A stretch of DNA of 64,000 nucleotides from Kwoniella bestiolae CBS 10118 (taxonomy: Eukaryota > Basidiomycota > Tremellomycetes > Tremellales > Cryptococcaceae). A model generated the notes under the pieces. It saw only the letters and a program-made list of their open reading frames with translations. It had not been told where the DNA came from and made no database searches. The first letter of the stretch is position 1. Each line of letters starts with the position of its first letter. This document shows positions 43,974 to 55,631 of this stretch, piece after piece. Location: the NCBI RefSeq assembly GCF_000512585.2, contig NC_089244.1:372001-436000 (forward strand). The letters are read 5' to 3'. Both the position numbers and the translations under genes were made by a program.

Positions 43974-44427
43974 GCGCGTATATAGTATACTCCATGCATA
44001 TGATTATAGATCAGTGGGATTATCGAGCTAGTCGCTGGCTAAGGCATGGGTCATGCATATTCAAGGACGGGTGACTTGTATTGGGCACTGTAGGCAGTGG
44101 ATGCTGTTTGCCACGTTTAAGTGAACTTTAATAAGTACAAATCGATTGGATGAAAAGATCGTCGTCATACCTCGATTTCTCAGTTTTGCATTACTCCATT
44201 CTCTTGTACTCGTTCTTCTCTGTTCATCTTTCTATCATACATCTCACTTGCTCCATACAGATCCTCATTACACCTTGCTTCAAGCATATACAGAGAAAGA
44301 AATATTCGCATAGTTTAAAAACAGTTATCTTGAGATCCGGCTTAGTACAAAGGATCGATCTACACCATCGTCATCTCACTGGACACACATACAACCCTGT
44401 TGAAATCTCGATATCAAGCAAGCCAAG
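43974..44427. other. intergenic region, KEI1 3' flank and DOM34 promoter
   Basis: Tandem spacer on the plus strand, 454 bp. The last 250 bp are CT/CA-rich leader-like sequence. No other element seen. Confidence 0.4.
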
Positions 44428-46623
44428 ATGAAGTTGGTCAATAAGCATATAGAGAAAGATGGATCTGTAAGTTCCATTCTAGCTCGCCTCCCGCTTCCCG
44501 ACATACATCCCTTCAGAGCTGATCACACAGTGTTAATCGTTGTCAGGGCTATGTAACCCTTCGTCCAGAGGATGACGAAGACATGTGGCATGTGTACAAC
44601 CTGATCTCAGAGGTGAGTCCGAGTTCTCGTTGTCTGAGGTCCAAAGTCACTCCAGTATGGTCTGGTCCTTCTCACCTCTACCGTACACCATGTCTCGCAG
44701 GCTGATATGAACCATACGCTCGACACAGGGAGACAACGTCCGAGCCCTAGCCGTCCGACGTGTCCAAACCCTCTCTTCAACCGGATCGTCCGACTCCCAC
44801 CGAGTGAAAATCCAACTTACAGTAGAAGTGACCAAAACAACCTTCTCACCCGCTGCGTCATCTTCGCAAAGTAATGGTGCGGGGGAGAAGAAGGAACCTA
44901 CGGCGGCATTGCAGATTTCGGGGAGGGTAGTGGAGGAGAATGAGTTTGTTAAGCTTGGGGCGTACCATACTTTGGATCTGGAGGGTGAGTCCAGACTATC
45001 TCCAGCTCTATCAATACACACCCGCGAAGTAGACTCTCTGTCACGGTGGGCAGGCTGTCGTACCGACATGTCGTTATTTGTGAAGCGAGCTGATCCCGAG
45101 TTGGACGATGTAGCAAATCGTGATTTCAGATTGACCAAGGCATCAGGATGGGACTCAATAGCCTTGGAGAGGATACAGGAAAGTACTCAGGAAGGAAGGG
45201 GTGCTGAGCTAGGTGCGATCGTTTGTGGAGAGGGTGAGTGATTCACTTATTCTGAGACTGGTTCAAGTCCTAAGTCCTGACAGACTTTCCACCACTGTCC
45301 TTTTACTATGTTTTGTATTGGTTCACCGCTGATATTCTTTGATGACTTAGGTACCGCCGCCATATGTCTGTTGTCTGAACATATGACCACCGTCAGACAG
45401 AGGATAGAAGTGTCTATACCTAGGAAGAGGAAAGGTGGGACATCAGGGCATGAGAAGGTGAGTTTGTATTCTCGGTAATATTGGTTTCTCTGCGAAAGAG
45501 GTCCCAGAATCATTCAATGACTTGACTAATTCATGCGATGTACTTTTGCATAGGCAATGGACAATTTCCTCTCAACGGTATATCAAGCGATACTACGTTT
45601 GATACCTTATCAGGACTTAAAGGCTGTTGTCGTAGCTTCACCGGGATTTACGAAAGATACTGTACGTCTCTTTTGCAACCTGTCCCATCACATTCCAAAG
45701 CCGATCATCTACTCCATCTACCTGATTAGGAGAGGTGTAACTTGAGCCAAACTGATTATAAGTCCGTGTCTAGTTATACGACTACATTTTCCAACAAGCC
45801 AACTTGACATCTAACAAACCATTATTATCCTCCCGTTCAAAGTGGATTAAAGTGCATTCCAACACTTCGCACGTCCATGGTCTGATGGAAGCGCTGAGAG
45901 CTCCGGAGGTGTCAAAGATGCTACAGGGGGCTAAGTTTGCTAGGGAAGGTGTGGGATTGGACAAGTGAGTGACTCAAACTATCGCAAAGATGTGACCCCA
46001 GATAGGAATGATCATCGCTTCACGAGGTCTGCCAATTGAGGTAGCGCTTTGTAATCTGAAGACGTTCCACACGATTTGTATGCTGATGATCGCGTCTCGG
46101 TCCTCATCGCAGATTCCACAAGATGCTCGCTACGGATGAGTTGAGGGCATGGTACGGTCCCGAACATGTTGCGTTGGCTGTTGATAGAGGTGCTGTGGGG
46201 ACCTTGTTGATATCGGATGATCTGTTCCGGTGAGTGAGAGCTCGGCATCTTGACATGCCATCTTATCTCCTCGATACTACGTTGCATGTATCTCACTCGC
46301 ACTGAAAATGAATCTATCCTACACTGCTTCATCATCGCTAAGGGACGACAGATACTGATCCTTCCATTTACGCCCGTAGATCCTCAGACCCATCAACTCG
46401 GAACCACTACGTCCAGATGGTCGAGGCCGTCCGCTCAAAGGGAGGAGAAGCCCTGATATTCTCGTCGATGCATGAGTCAGGCCAACAGTTGAACATGTTG
46501 ACTGGTATAGCGGCTATTTTGACTTATCCGCTGGATATTGAGGTGGTGGAGATGGAGGAGAGGGAGGAGAAGGAGAGGTTGGAGAGGGAGAGGAATGGGG
46601 GTGTTGAAGGGGATGAGGAGTAG
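44428..46623 (+). CDS. DOM34: Dom34/pelota, ribosome-rescue factor
   Basis: Nine exons: 44428-44466, 44547-44612, 44729-44984, 45114-45233, 45351-45457, 45554-45661, 45774-45964, 46113-46229 and 46380-46623; 415 residues. With Hbs1 and ABCE1 it splits stalled ribosomes in no-go and non-stop decay. Three eRF1-like domains are visible: N-terminal Lsm-like (GYVTLRPEDDEDMWHVYNLI, GDNVRALAVRRVQT), central (DRE-equivalent part AICLLSEHMTTVRQRIEVSI and PRKRKGG, without the eRF1 GGQ motif, as expected) and C-terminal (FHKMLATDELRAWYGPEHVA, RGAVGTLLISDDLFR, SSMHESGQQLNMLTGIAAIL). The PRKRK basic patch matches the Dom34 segment that contacts rRNA/Hbs1. The tail is a Glu/Arg-rich extension. Confidence 0.95.
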
Positions 46624-46933
46624 GGGATCTTGTGGGATGGGATCTGCAGGAAGGACAAAGGGTGTATGTTTTTGGTAGGGTTAGAAATAGACGGTCAAGA
46701 TAGGATTTGCTTTTGACTTTACACAAAGATATAATGGATTGGACTGATAAGCTTTGGTCTACGTGATGTTCCCCATAACCAAGAGCAAACGACTAGTTCG
46801 CGCCCGCCATCATCTGACAATTCGCAACGAGTACGTCCAAAATAGATTGCACAACGTTGGTGAGATGTACGATGATGAGGTGATTGCATATCACTACAAA
46901 TACCAATACACCAATCTATATGCACTAAACAGC
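46624..46933. other. convergent intergenic region
   Basis: 3' flanks of DOM34 and the dehydrogenase gene, 310 bp. Nothing seen. Confidence 0.4.
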
Positions 46934-48180
46934 CTATCGTCCCATCCATCCACCGTCAACTACCAACGTCTCACCAGACACGTAATCCGACGCCTTGGAA
47001 GCTAAGAACACGACCGCACCCTCGAAATCACCTGGTGTACCCCATCGACCCGCTGGGATACGCTCGAGGATCTGACGTGATCGAACCGGGTCGGCAATGA
47101 GGGCTTCGTTCATCTGTGGTAGGGGAGAGTACGTGTCAGCCAAAGTCACGATGAGGATACAGAACTTATCGATATAGCTTGAGATGCAATCCCTTGAATG
47201 GAATCTTGATGAAGAGAATGTTGAACGCGCAGGACGGAAGGTAGAGAAAGAGAGAGCTCCACTCACGTCCGTGGCGATGTATCCTGGGGCGATACCATTT
47301 ACACATACTCCCTTTGAAGCCCATCCGTTTGAGAATGATTTGATCTACCATGCACGAAAACGATAAGATCAGCACTGCGTCGTTGGTCTCGCAATCCCAT
47401 GGTGACTGGTGGTAACTACTCGGTCCGATTTCTTTTTGATGGTATTGATGAGAGAGAACAACTTACAATACCCTGCACACCATGCTTGGCAGCAGCGTAC
47501 GCAACAACATTCAACCCCCCCTGATACGCCACCAAACTACTTATATTAATAATCTTCCCCCTCCCTCTGGGATTTCCATCGACCCCTCCGGCGGGTACTT
47601 CCTCCCCTGCCACCCCCCCTCGGGAAGATAACATGTGTTTCCCCGCATCCCTCGTAATTGTAAATACAGTGTTCAAGTTAACTTGCAAGACCTCATTCCA
47701 ATCATCATCTGGGAAATTTTCTACGGGGTGTCGTCGTTGAATACCTCCACAGTTAACTACGATGTCTAGTGTCCTGCCCAACTCGCCAGTGACGTGTGGG
47801 ATGAGTTTGGCAACCTCAGTAGAGGAGGCAAGATCGCAGACTACGATATCTGCTTTTCCACCTTGGGAGGTTATCTCGTCCTTGGTAGAGGTGTTGGTGG
47901 TGTTGCGCTGGACGAGGATGATGTCTGCTCCTGCTTTGGAGAGGGCGAGGGCGAGTCGGGCGCCGATTCCTCGGGTGGCTCCTGTCAGGCTGTGAAAGGG
48001 AGATCGGGTTAGTATTGGAGTATTATTTTCCGTGTTTGAGCTATGAGATGTAGGTTGGGCAGCACAGAAGGAAGGGAGGGGTATGGGGCTGGAAGGTCCA
48101 GCTTGGAGGTTAAGATATCATGACACTCACAGAGCGGTCTTGCCCTTCAACCCGAATAATTCGTCAATGTATGATGACAT
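46934..48180 (-). CDS. short-chain dehydrogenase/reductase, KduD-like
   Basis: Minus-strand exons 48180-48131, 47989-47467, 47344-47267 and 47113-46934; 276 residues. A classical SDR: the cofactor motif TGATRGIG, VVCDLASSTEV, VNCGG in place of the usual NNAG, INISSLVAYQGG (catalytic Ser) and YAAAKHGVQG (catalytic Tyr and Lys), then VNGIAPGYIATDMNEALIAD and SGETLVVDGGWMGR. The start MSSYIDELFGLKGKTALLTG is typical of 2-deoxy-D-gluconate 3-dehydrogenase (KduD)-like enzymes, which use NAD(H) on sugar acids; other sugar or polyol SDRs are equally possible. A loop at about residues 150-165 (VAGEEVPAGGVDGNPRGRGK) is an insertion compared with short SDRs. Confidence 0.88.
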
Positions 48181-49233
48181 GTTTGTTTCTAACTTTTGCG
48201 TTGGCTGATATCAAGATCAAGCGGAGTAATCTATCCCATGAGACCAAACAGTATATATACCTGACTGATCATCTCATCCGCCCGTCAAAATACACATTCA
48301 ACTCAATTCGGTCCGAATCACCGGTAAGTTAAACCCGTCCCAAACCGTGAGCTCTCATCCATTCTGTTCCACGAGGTGATCGTATGGATAACACGTGCAA
48401 GGGTATATCCGAAGATTGATAAGAGTCGGTAAGATAATCGTACACCTGATTGGCTGGGATCAGCCGCAGAGCTTTAGACCAAGGGCTAGGAACGCGTTAG
48501 ATTTTCGAATTGCGAACCCAAGTATGACGTGGGACAGTGGGACCGCATCCTCGTTATCTAAGGTGGTGGAGACGATAGCATTAGGGGTATCGCTAAGCAT
48601 GCATGTGGTGGAGACGAGATAAACATTGTACAATACCACTTCTTGTAGAGCTCCAATCTCCAACCCCTATACACCAATCGATATACATATAAAGAAGAGG
48701 ATTGTGGGTCTAAAGGACGGGTATTTCGATTCAATTGTTTCACCAAAGTCATATGGTCAAGAGGTGATTACCACAAACGAGTATCTCGTCTAATCGACAG
48801 TCGAGCATCAACAATCATTCATTCTCAACCCACGAGTCAGATCTTGTCATAGGAATCTGGGTTTGTTCGGTCAATCGAACAATCAGTTAGTCCCCGCTCG
48901 ACCATCCTTTGGTATCTTTGTTTTACTACTAGTGCTACCATCAATCAGATCCCATCAATCATCAGTCATCAACACGATAATAAACCCCGACCCGATGACA
49001 TCAATCAACACTTGTTGACTATAATTACGAACAGACGCACGAGCCTATCCATACAGACATACAAACCTATCATTAACACACCATCCTACCAACAATCATA
49101 GCATAAATCAACATAATCACATAGATCCATTTCTCACTCTCAGTCTCACTGCCCGTGGCTTGTGTCATCATCAACCTATCACTCGCGTACGTACTTCACC
49201 ACATCATTGCGTCGATCACATAACCCATACACC
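48181..49233. promoter_or_regulatory. long divergent promoter region
   Basis: 1.05 kb between the dehydrogenase (minus) and the SulP transporter gene (plus). The 300 bp before 49234 are rich in CA and ATC words, as a long leader would be. ORFs in the middle (48395-48663) lack coding character. Confidence 0.4.
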
Positions 49234-52200
49234 ATGCCAGCAAGGGATCCAGCAACATCACCTCATCTACCCACCAACCTCCCTCATAACACCTCTCATT
49301 CACCCGTATTACCCACTCATCAAGAAAGAGGGACAGGAGCATTATCACCCAGCGCATCCGCAGCAGAATCATCAATCTCACTTCGAAGTTCTGGTCCTCC
49401 CTCCCCCGAACCCACCCAGCAAAGCGGCAATAGCTATTTCTCACAGATACTGAGATCAGTCAGTATAAGTCAGCGTCCTATGGATAATATCGGTGCGACT
49501 GGTAGTAATGCTGCTGCGGTGGTTCATATTCATAATGATATGAACGCTGGGATGCATTCTGGTAGGAGGATAAGTAATGATTTTCATCAGACTCAGAGTC
49601 AAAATGACGAGTGAGTTAATTGTACCACCTTATCATTTGTATCACTATCTGTTTGTTATCACGCGCATGTCTTTTGTCATTGTCATTTCATGTAATCATA
49701 CATATGTCATACTGTACTTGTTATTACAATTCCTGATTTCCATCTATCTTTGTTTATACTAATATCACTATCACTATCACTACCCCATCTCTCTCTCAAT
49801 GTTCTACCTTGCAATCATATTATCTCTTCGCAATATGATTCTCATTTCTTGACATTACACGACATACCTCATCACCTCTTGCTAACCATTCCCCACTCGC
49901 AGCCGAATTGGACTCGGTAATCCCCCGCACAACCATTCTTCCAACACCCCCCAATCCATTCGAGATTCTACCGCCAGACTCGCCTCCATGTCCTTCTCCT
50001 CGAGAGGACGAGCGACCTCCTCAGCCGGCGACTCATCTTTCAGCCACTTCCAACCCTCCGTCTCTCCCTTGGCTACTCGTCAACCACCTTCAACTTCAAC
50101 TTCCATACTGAAACAGCAAGTGAACAAACCATCTAACCCTAGTCATCTGAACCCCGCTATAGCCATTGGTCAAAAGACTTCTCCCTCCTCAGACGACTCC
50201 AATGGGAACGGAACAGGTGTATCACCATATACCGGACAGAGATCTGGGCTGAGTATGATGTTGGAACGAGCCAAGGAAGCTGAATCTAGTAACGAATTGT
50301 CAAGGAAAACATCAAGTACGCCTAGCGACAACGACAATGAAGGGGAGAGAACACCTGTACCTGCTAGAAAACCATTGATCGAAGTTGATTCCGAAGTGGT
50401 GTCATTGTCCAGTACAAACGAGAATGCTCGACCACCCTCTGGTGCCTCTTCGAAACATGCCTCAGCGTCCTCGCTGAGAAGGTATTTAGCCGATGAAATT
50501 GCTAGAGAAGATGTGGAAAGGGCAAATGCAGATGAGAACACACCCTTATTGCCCAATGGCTCGGAAGGGAAGAAGACGAGAACATGGGCTGGACAAACTT
50601 TATCTGATGTTAAGACTTGGAAGAACAGTTTGAGTAAGGTATCTGCCAAAGACGTGGCGAAGGGAGTTGTCGTCGAACCTATCAAGGCTATCCCGTCGGT
50701 CGTTCTGGGGTTGTTATTGAATGTGTTGGATGGTGTCAGTTATGGTATGATCCTGTAAGTTCACTCTTTCTTCGTACAGCGATGTCAATTCGAGACTCAC
50801 TGACGTGGTTGCATGTCGCGGTAGATTTCCCGCCAACGCTGTATTCGTTGATTTTGGTTCGTTGGGTGTATCCATGTTCTTCGTCTCGTAAGTCTTATTT
50901 CTTGCTCCCAATAACCCATGTTCCTTTGGTTTTTGTTGATGACAGGCTGACGTCGATCTCTGTACCTCACCAGATGCATCGTGTCCCAACTTGTATTTTC
51001 CCTCGGAGGAAGTATCTTCCCTGGTGGTAACGGTTCCATGATGATTGAAGCTGTACCTTTCTTCCACATCCTGGTGAACACGTTTGAAGCTGTGATAGGT
51101 GATGACGTGAGCGCAGTCCAATTTCTCTCATATTCAGCAAAGAGCCACAGACTGACCGGCGTATATCGCATCTTTCTAGGATAAAGCTATCATCGCTACT
51201 ACCATGGTTGCCTTTGCCTTCAGTTCTATCTTGACGGGTGCGTCTGTCTCAACTTCCTATGACTTGTCATTGCTGACATAAGCTTCTAGGTTTGGTATTC
51301 TTTGCTCTTGGTGCATTCAAGCTAGGTGGTCTGATAGGATATTTCCCTCGGCACATTCTTGTTGGGTGAGTCGCCTTTCGATCATTTATGCCGAGTGTAT
51401 ACTAACACAAGTTCACATAGCTGCATCGGCGGTGTCGGTATCTTCCTGATCGAAACGGGCTTAGAAGTATCCCGAGGTCTCAAAGAAGAAGGCTTCGAGT
51501 ACAACTTTGCGACCCTCAAGCTATTCTTCGAATCAGGCCATGTTATAGCCTTATGGACTATCCCCCTGGCTCTAGCAATACTCCTTCGAGTCATCACGCA
51601 TTTCTTCCACCATCAACTGATCTTCCCTGCATATTTCTTCCTCGTTCCCTTGATATTCTACGGTGTAGTCCTGATCGGACGGTGGGATATCGAATATCTC
51701 AGACAGACCGGATGGGTATTTGATGTAGGAAAGAATACCCAGAGTTGGTGGAAGTTTTACACATATTTCGTACGTCTCTTGCATTTCCCCTTTTCAGGTG
51801 CGAATACCGAGCTCATAGGATGTGGAATTCGCAGGACTTCCGAAAGACGCATTGGGGAGCTTTCTGGGAAGCTATGCCTACTCAACTCGCTTTGGTATTC
51901 TTCGGTATTCTCCATGTACCGCTAAATGTGAGTACCGAGTTCCGCTTTATACCTGAGGCTGCGATCTCAATGATGCTTGTCACCAAGATATGTTAGACTT
52001 CTGTAGAGTACTTGTGCTCACAGTAGATACCTATATTTGACTTCTGAGAAATCACACCCTCTTCCTGCTCTTATCACTTAATATCCTTGCGCAGTGTGCA
52101 AATGGTGGTAGCTGACGAGGTGAACCGCCCATTTATAGGTTCCAGCACTGGGTGTTTCTTTAGCTGAAGATAATGTAAAGTTGGATCGGGAATTGGTGGC

Positions 52201-54238
52201 ACATGGGTTCTCCAATGTCGCTGCCGGATTGGTCGGTACTGTAAGTTCAGCTTCTCACAACCTGCCATGTCGCTGTGGGGATACCGAGCTGACGAGCGGA
52301 TTAGGTGCCGAACTATCTAACCTACGTCAACACCGTTCTTTGTGAGTTCACTTCGTCGGCGCAATAAAGTTTACCGCTAACTCACACCACAGTCTATCGG
52401 GTCGGTGGCGGTTCTCGATTATCTGGATTGATGCTTGCTGCTGCCACAACGGCTATCATGATGGTTGGACCATCTGTCATCGCTGCCTTGCGTGAGTGTC
52501 TTATCCACCTCCCAACCAAGCTGCCGGCTGATCTGGGTGTTGTCGACTCGTAGCTGTCATGGTCGTTGGTGCATTGATTTTCGTCCTTGGTATTGATCTG
52601 GTGATAGAGGCAGTATGGGATACTAGAAATAGGGTCAACAAATGGGAATACATCACTATTTGGGTTATTGCCATCGGTATGACCATGTGAGTAGCCCTCA
52701 ATTTAGCTGCCTATGTCCAAATGCCGTCAACACGAAGCTGAAACACCATGAGCAGTTTCGACTTCGTCATCGGTCTTCTACTCGGTATTATCCTCGCTTG
52801 TATCTTCTTTGTCGTCCAGAGTTCTCGCAGAAGAGCCATCAGAACTGTCTTTAACGGTGCGACTGCTCGATCGACTGTACGACGTCCAAAGTCCCAGAGA
52901 GAGTTTATACAACAAGTTGGATCGCAGACCTATGTCATGAAGTTGCAAGGATTTTGTGAGTCGGCGCCAAACCTTCACCTAGGGTTCCAGCTGATACATT
53001 TACCCTGCAGTGTTCTTCGGTACCATCACTAATGTGGAGAACGAGATCCGACACTTACTTGATCTGGCCAAATGGCAGCATAACCCGATCCGATTCTTGA
53101 TCATTGATCTTCACCTAGTCCATGGCATGGACTTCTCCTCTGCAGAGGCGTTCGTCAGAGTTCAAAGACTATTGGCAGCCAAAGATGTCTTGCTCATTCT
53201 GTGCGGGGCTGCACCCAACGGATTAGTGGGATCTGCACTTCAAGCTGTAGATTTATGGGCAGATAGGGAAGGTACGAGAGTAGAAGTGTTTGTGGGATTG
53301 AACGATGCGCTTGAATGGACTGAGAATGCTTATCTGTGAGTTTAGCTTGTGAACCCGTGTTGTCCGATGAATTTCCAACTGACATTGGTTCGGTAGGACC
53401 GCATTCTACGAGAATCAACGTATGATTGATCAAGAAGCACCCACAACCCAGGTTATAGATTTCCCCAAGATTGCCAAACCGCCTTTCTCACTTGCCGAGT
53501 CGTTCCAGAACTCGCCGAGAAGAAGTCACCTGGTTAAAGCTGGGGGTGACACGCTGCCAAGATGTAAGTGGATCATACCTAATCATGAGATATGGCGTGC
53601 TAATGTGGGTATGACACCGAGCAGCTACATTCCCCTCACCTCCCAAACCTGAACCATCCTCCTTACCAGACCTATCGACGATCCAACCACTACCGATCCT
53701 CTATCAAACCTTCGAACCGTACCTCGACTCGTCTTCTGCGGACGGGGAATTCCTCAACAATCTCGTCCCATATTTCAAACGCGAGCAGATCCTCTCTGGC
53801 GATACCCTGTGGTCGCAGAACGATCCTGCCGATGGATTGTACTTGATCGAATCTGGTTGTCTGAGGGCGACGTACGCGTACGATGATCATACGAACCTGG
53901 TCCAGGAGACGATGGTCGCGGGCACGATCGCTGGTGATTTGAGTACGCTCAGTGAGCTCAGACGGAATTGTACAGTCGTTGCGGAACGGGATTGTGTACT
54001 TTGGAAGATGGATAAAGAGAGTTTGGAGAGGTTGGAGAAGGAGAATGTGGGGGATGCGAGGAGATTTGTGAGGATTGTGTTGAAGGGTGAGTTCTTGAGC
54101 TCTTCTTCTGCCTTGATTGTGATGGGATCACATGGTCAAATGTGTGTAGAGAAAGGATTGAAGCTGATGATGAATCGAATAGCCGTCGCGGAGGAACATG
54201 AAGTTTTGACTTCTCATTTGATAGCTGTGTTATCATAA
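49234..54238 (+). CDS. SulP-family transporter with STAS and cyclic-nucleotide-binding-like domains
   Basis: Seventeen exons (49234-49610, 49903-50754, 50825-50887, 50974-51106, 51180-51237, 51290-51365, 51421-51769, 51835-51927, 52139-52240, 52305-52341, 52393-52491, 52554-52686, 52756-52955, 53011-53335, 53397-53563, 53625-54086, 54183-54238); 1193 residues. The first ~370 residues are disordered and Ser-rich, with ENTPLLPNGSEGKK resembling a dileucine sorting signal. Then the SulP core: IPSVVLGLLLNVLDGVSYGM, FPANAVFVDFGSLGVSMFFV, CIVSQLVFSLGGSIFPGGNG, YFPRHILVGCIGGVGIFLIE, VPALGVSLAEDNVKLDRELV, VPNYLTYVNTVLFYRVGGGS. A STAS domain follows (FFGTITNVENEIRHLLDL, FLIIDLHLVHGMDFSSAEAF), then a cNMP-type beta-roll (FKREQILSGDTLWSQNDPAD, GLYLIESGCLRATYAYDDHT, AGTIAGDLSTLSELRRNCTV). 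This order matches yeast vacuolar YGR125W and fungal relatives, so a vacuolar transporter is likely; substrate unknown. Confidence 0.93.
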
Positions 54239-54701
54239 GTGTGCGATATAGTGGGAAGGGAACAAGGAGAGATGATCGATCGGTCAGTCGACTAGGATCG
54301 ATGAGGAGGAAAGTTACAGAGGTTGTATTGCGTAAGAGTTCAATTTTGATAGTAACGTAGCATTGGGCTAGGGAGTTTGGCAGTGGGTTTCTTGGTAAGT
54401 CGACGAGGCATGGGACAAGATTGTCATAACATGGATATGGATTTGGATTTTTCAATGATGAAGCATATAATGTCATGAAAATGCATGGATAAACAGAATT
54501 TATTACTGTTATAGGGTTGATTAGCAAGTGAAGGATATCTTACTCACTCGTCTTGACTGCTCCTCCTTCATCATCTTTTTCTTTTTGACTGAGCCTATGG
54601 TCCTTAGTACTCGACAGACATCCAACAGATACGGTGATAGACTTGCTGGCAGTCTCTTATTTCAGCCTGCAATCACTCAACCGATTTCGTAGGAACAAGG
54701 C

Positions 54702-54995
54702 ATGATGTTAGCATCGGAGGAAAGGAGTAAGCTTGCAAAGGCGAAGGAATTGACTGATGGGGACGACGACAGATGGATCCGAGTATCTCAGATGACTCAC
54801 GATATGGACTGGATGGATGCTCGTGGTTTCCTTATGACTTATGACTTGATTGACGTCGTCCTTAGCTTCCTTGCTAGGGAACAAGCTGAACGTCATACTG
54901 CGGTATGTGTAAGAGGTCTCAATGTAGGCTCTCTCGTCAGAATGGGTCGTACTTGTATGTCAGGTCAAATCAAGTTAGTTCAAGAACGACCATGA
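54702..54995 (+). CDS. possible small protein, weak
   Basis: A 97-residue frame starting MMLASEERSKLAKAKELTDG with a regular, charged, helix-friendly middle (DRWIRVSQMTHDMDWMDARG, DLIDVVLSFLAREQAERHT). Composition is more protein-like than other frames in this gene-poor tract, and a plausible donor GTATGT follows the AERHTA part, so the true C-terminus may differ. No family recognised. It could be a short gene, one exon of a longer one, or chance. Confidence 0.25.
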   Translation: MMLASEERSKLAKAKELTDGDDDRWIRVSQMTHDMDWMDARGFLMTYDLIDVVLSFLAREQAERHTAVCVRGLNVGSLVRMGRTCMSGQIKLVQERP

Positions 54996-55617
54996 CCAAC
55001 CCTTTTCGACGACAGCCCACCGTGGCTGCTTTGCTTTCATTTCACATCACACAGTGTATCCCTATTTTCCTCTTCTTCGCCACAGCCCTCTTACCTCTCA
55101 ACTCCGCCTCAAACACCCCAAACAAATCTCATCTTTTCCCCACTTTCACTGGACTGGACCTGTAACACAGGCACGACTCCCTCGAGGGATGATGGTAGTC
55201 TAGCTGGAGTTGAAAAAGGGTGTACAGGAATTTTCATTTACCCACGCTCAGATCATCCACAAATTAACGCTCGGACCCGTCTTTTAATCTGTTGTGTGAA
55301 TAAGACAGAACAAACGTTTTCTCTCAGCGCAGAAAGCGTTGTGTTGTGTGGGTATCAGTGTCTGGTCTGGGCACTCCTAAGAGATAGATCACTTCGGATG
55401 ATAAAGCCGATAACATATATAGTCATCAAGTGTGTTTGTATGGCCCATCGTTTAAAGACAGTCAACCGATACTCGTCCTGCACAGAAGAAGTGAGAATTA
55501 CAGTTGATATCGTCTTTGCTCGATGCGAAATATTGTGATCTGGAATTGGGATAGGAATCCTCCATCATGTCATTGCGTATACGACCAGATCCCATCCAGC
55601 CATCTATCTCATCATAC

Positions 55618-55631
55618 ATCGGTGCACCGAT
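55618..55631. promoter_or_regulatory. 14-bp palindrome ATCGGTGCACCGAT, copy 2 of the 12-bp core
   Basis: Perfect 14-bp palindrome whose central 12 bp are identical to 32111-32122. It contains CGG-N4-CCG. It lies 2.2 kb upstream of the zinc-finger gene in DNA with no supported exon. Confidence 0.35.
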
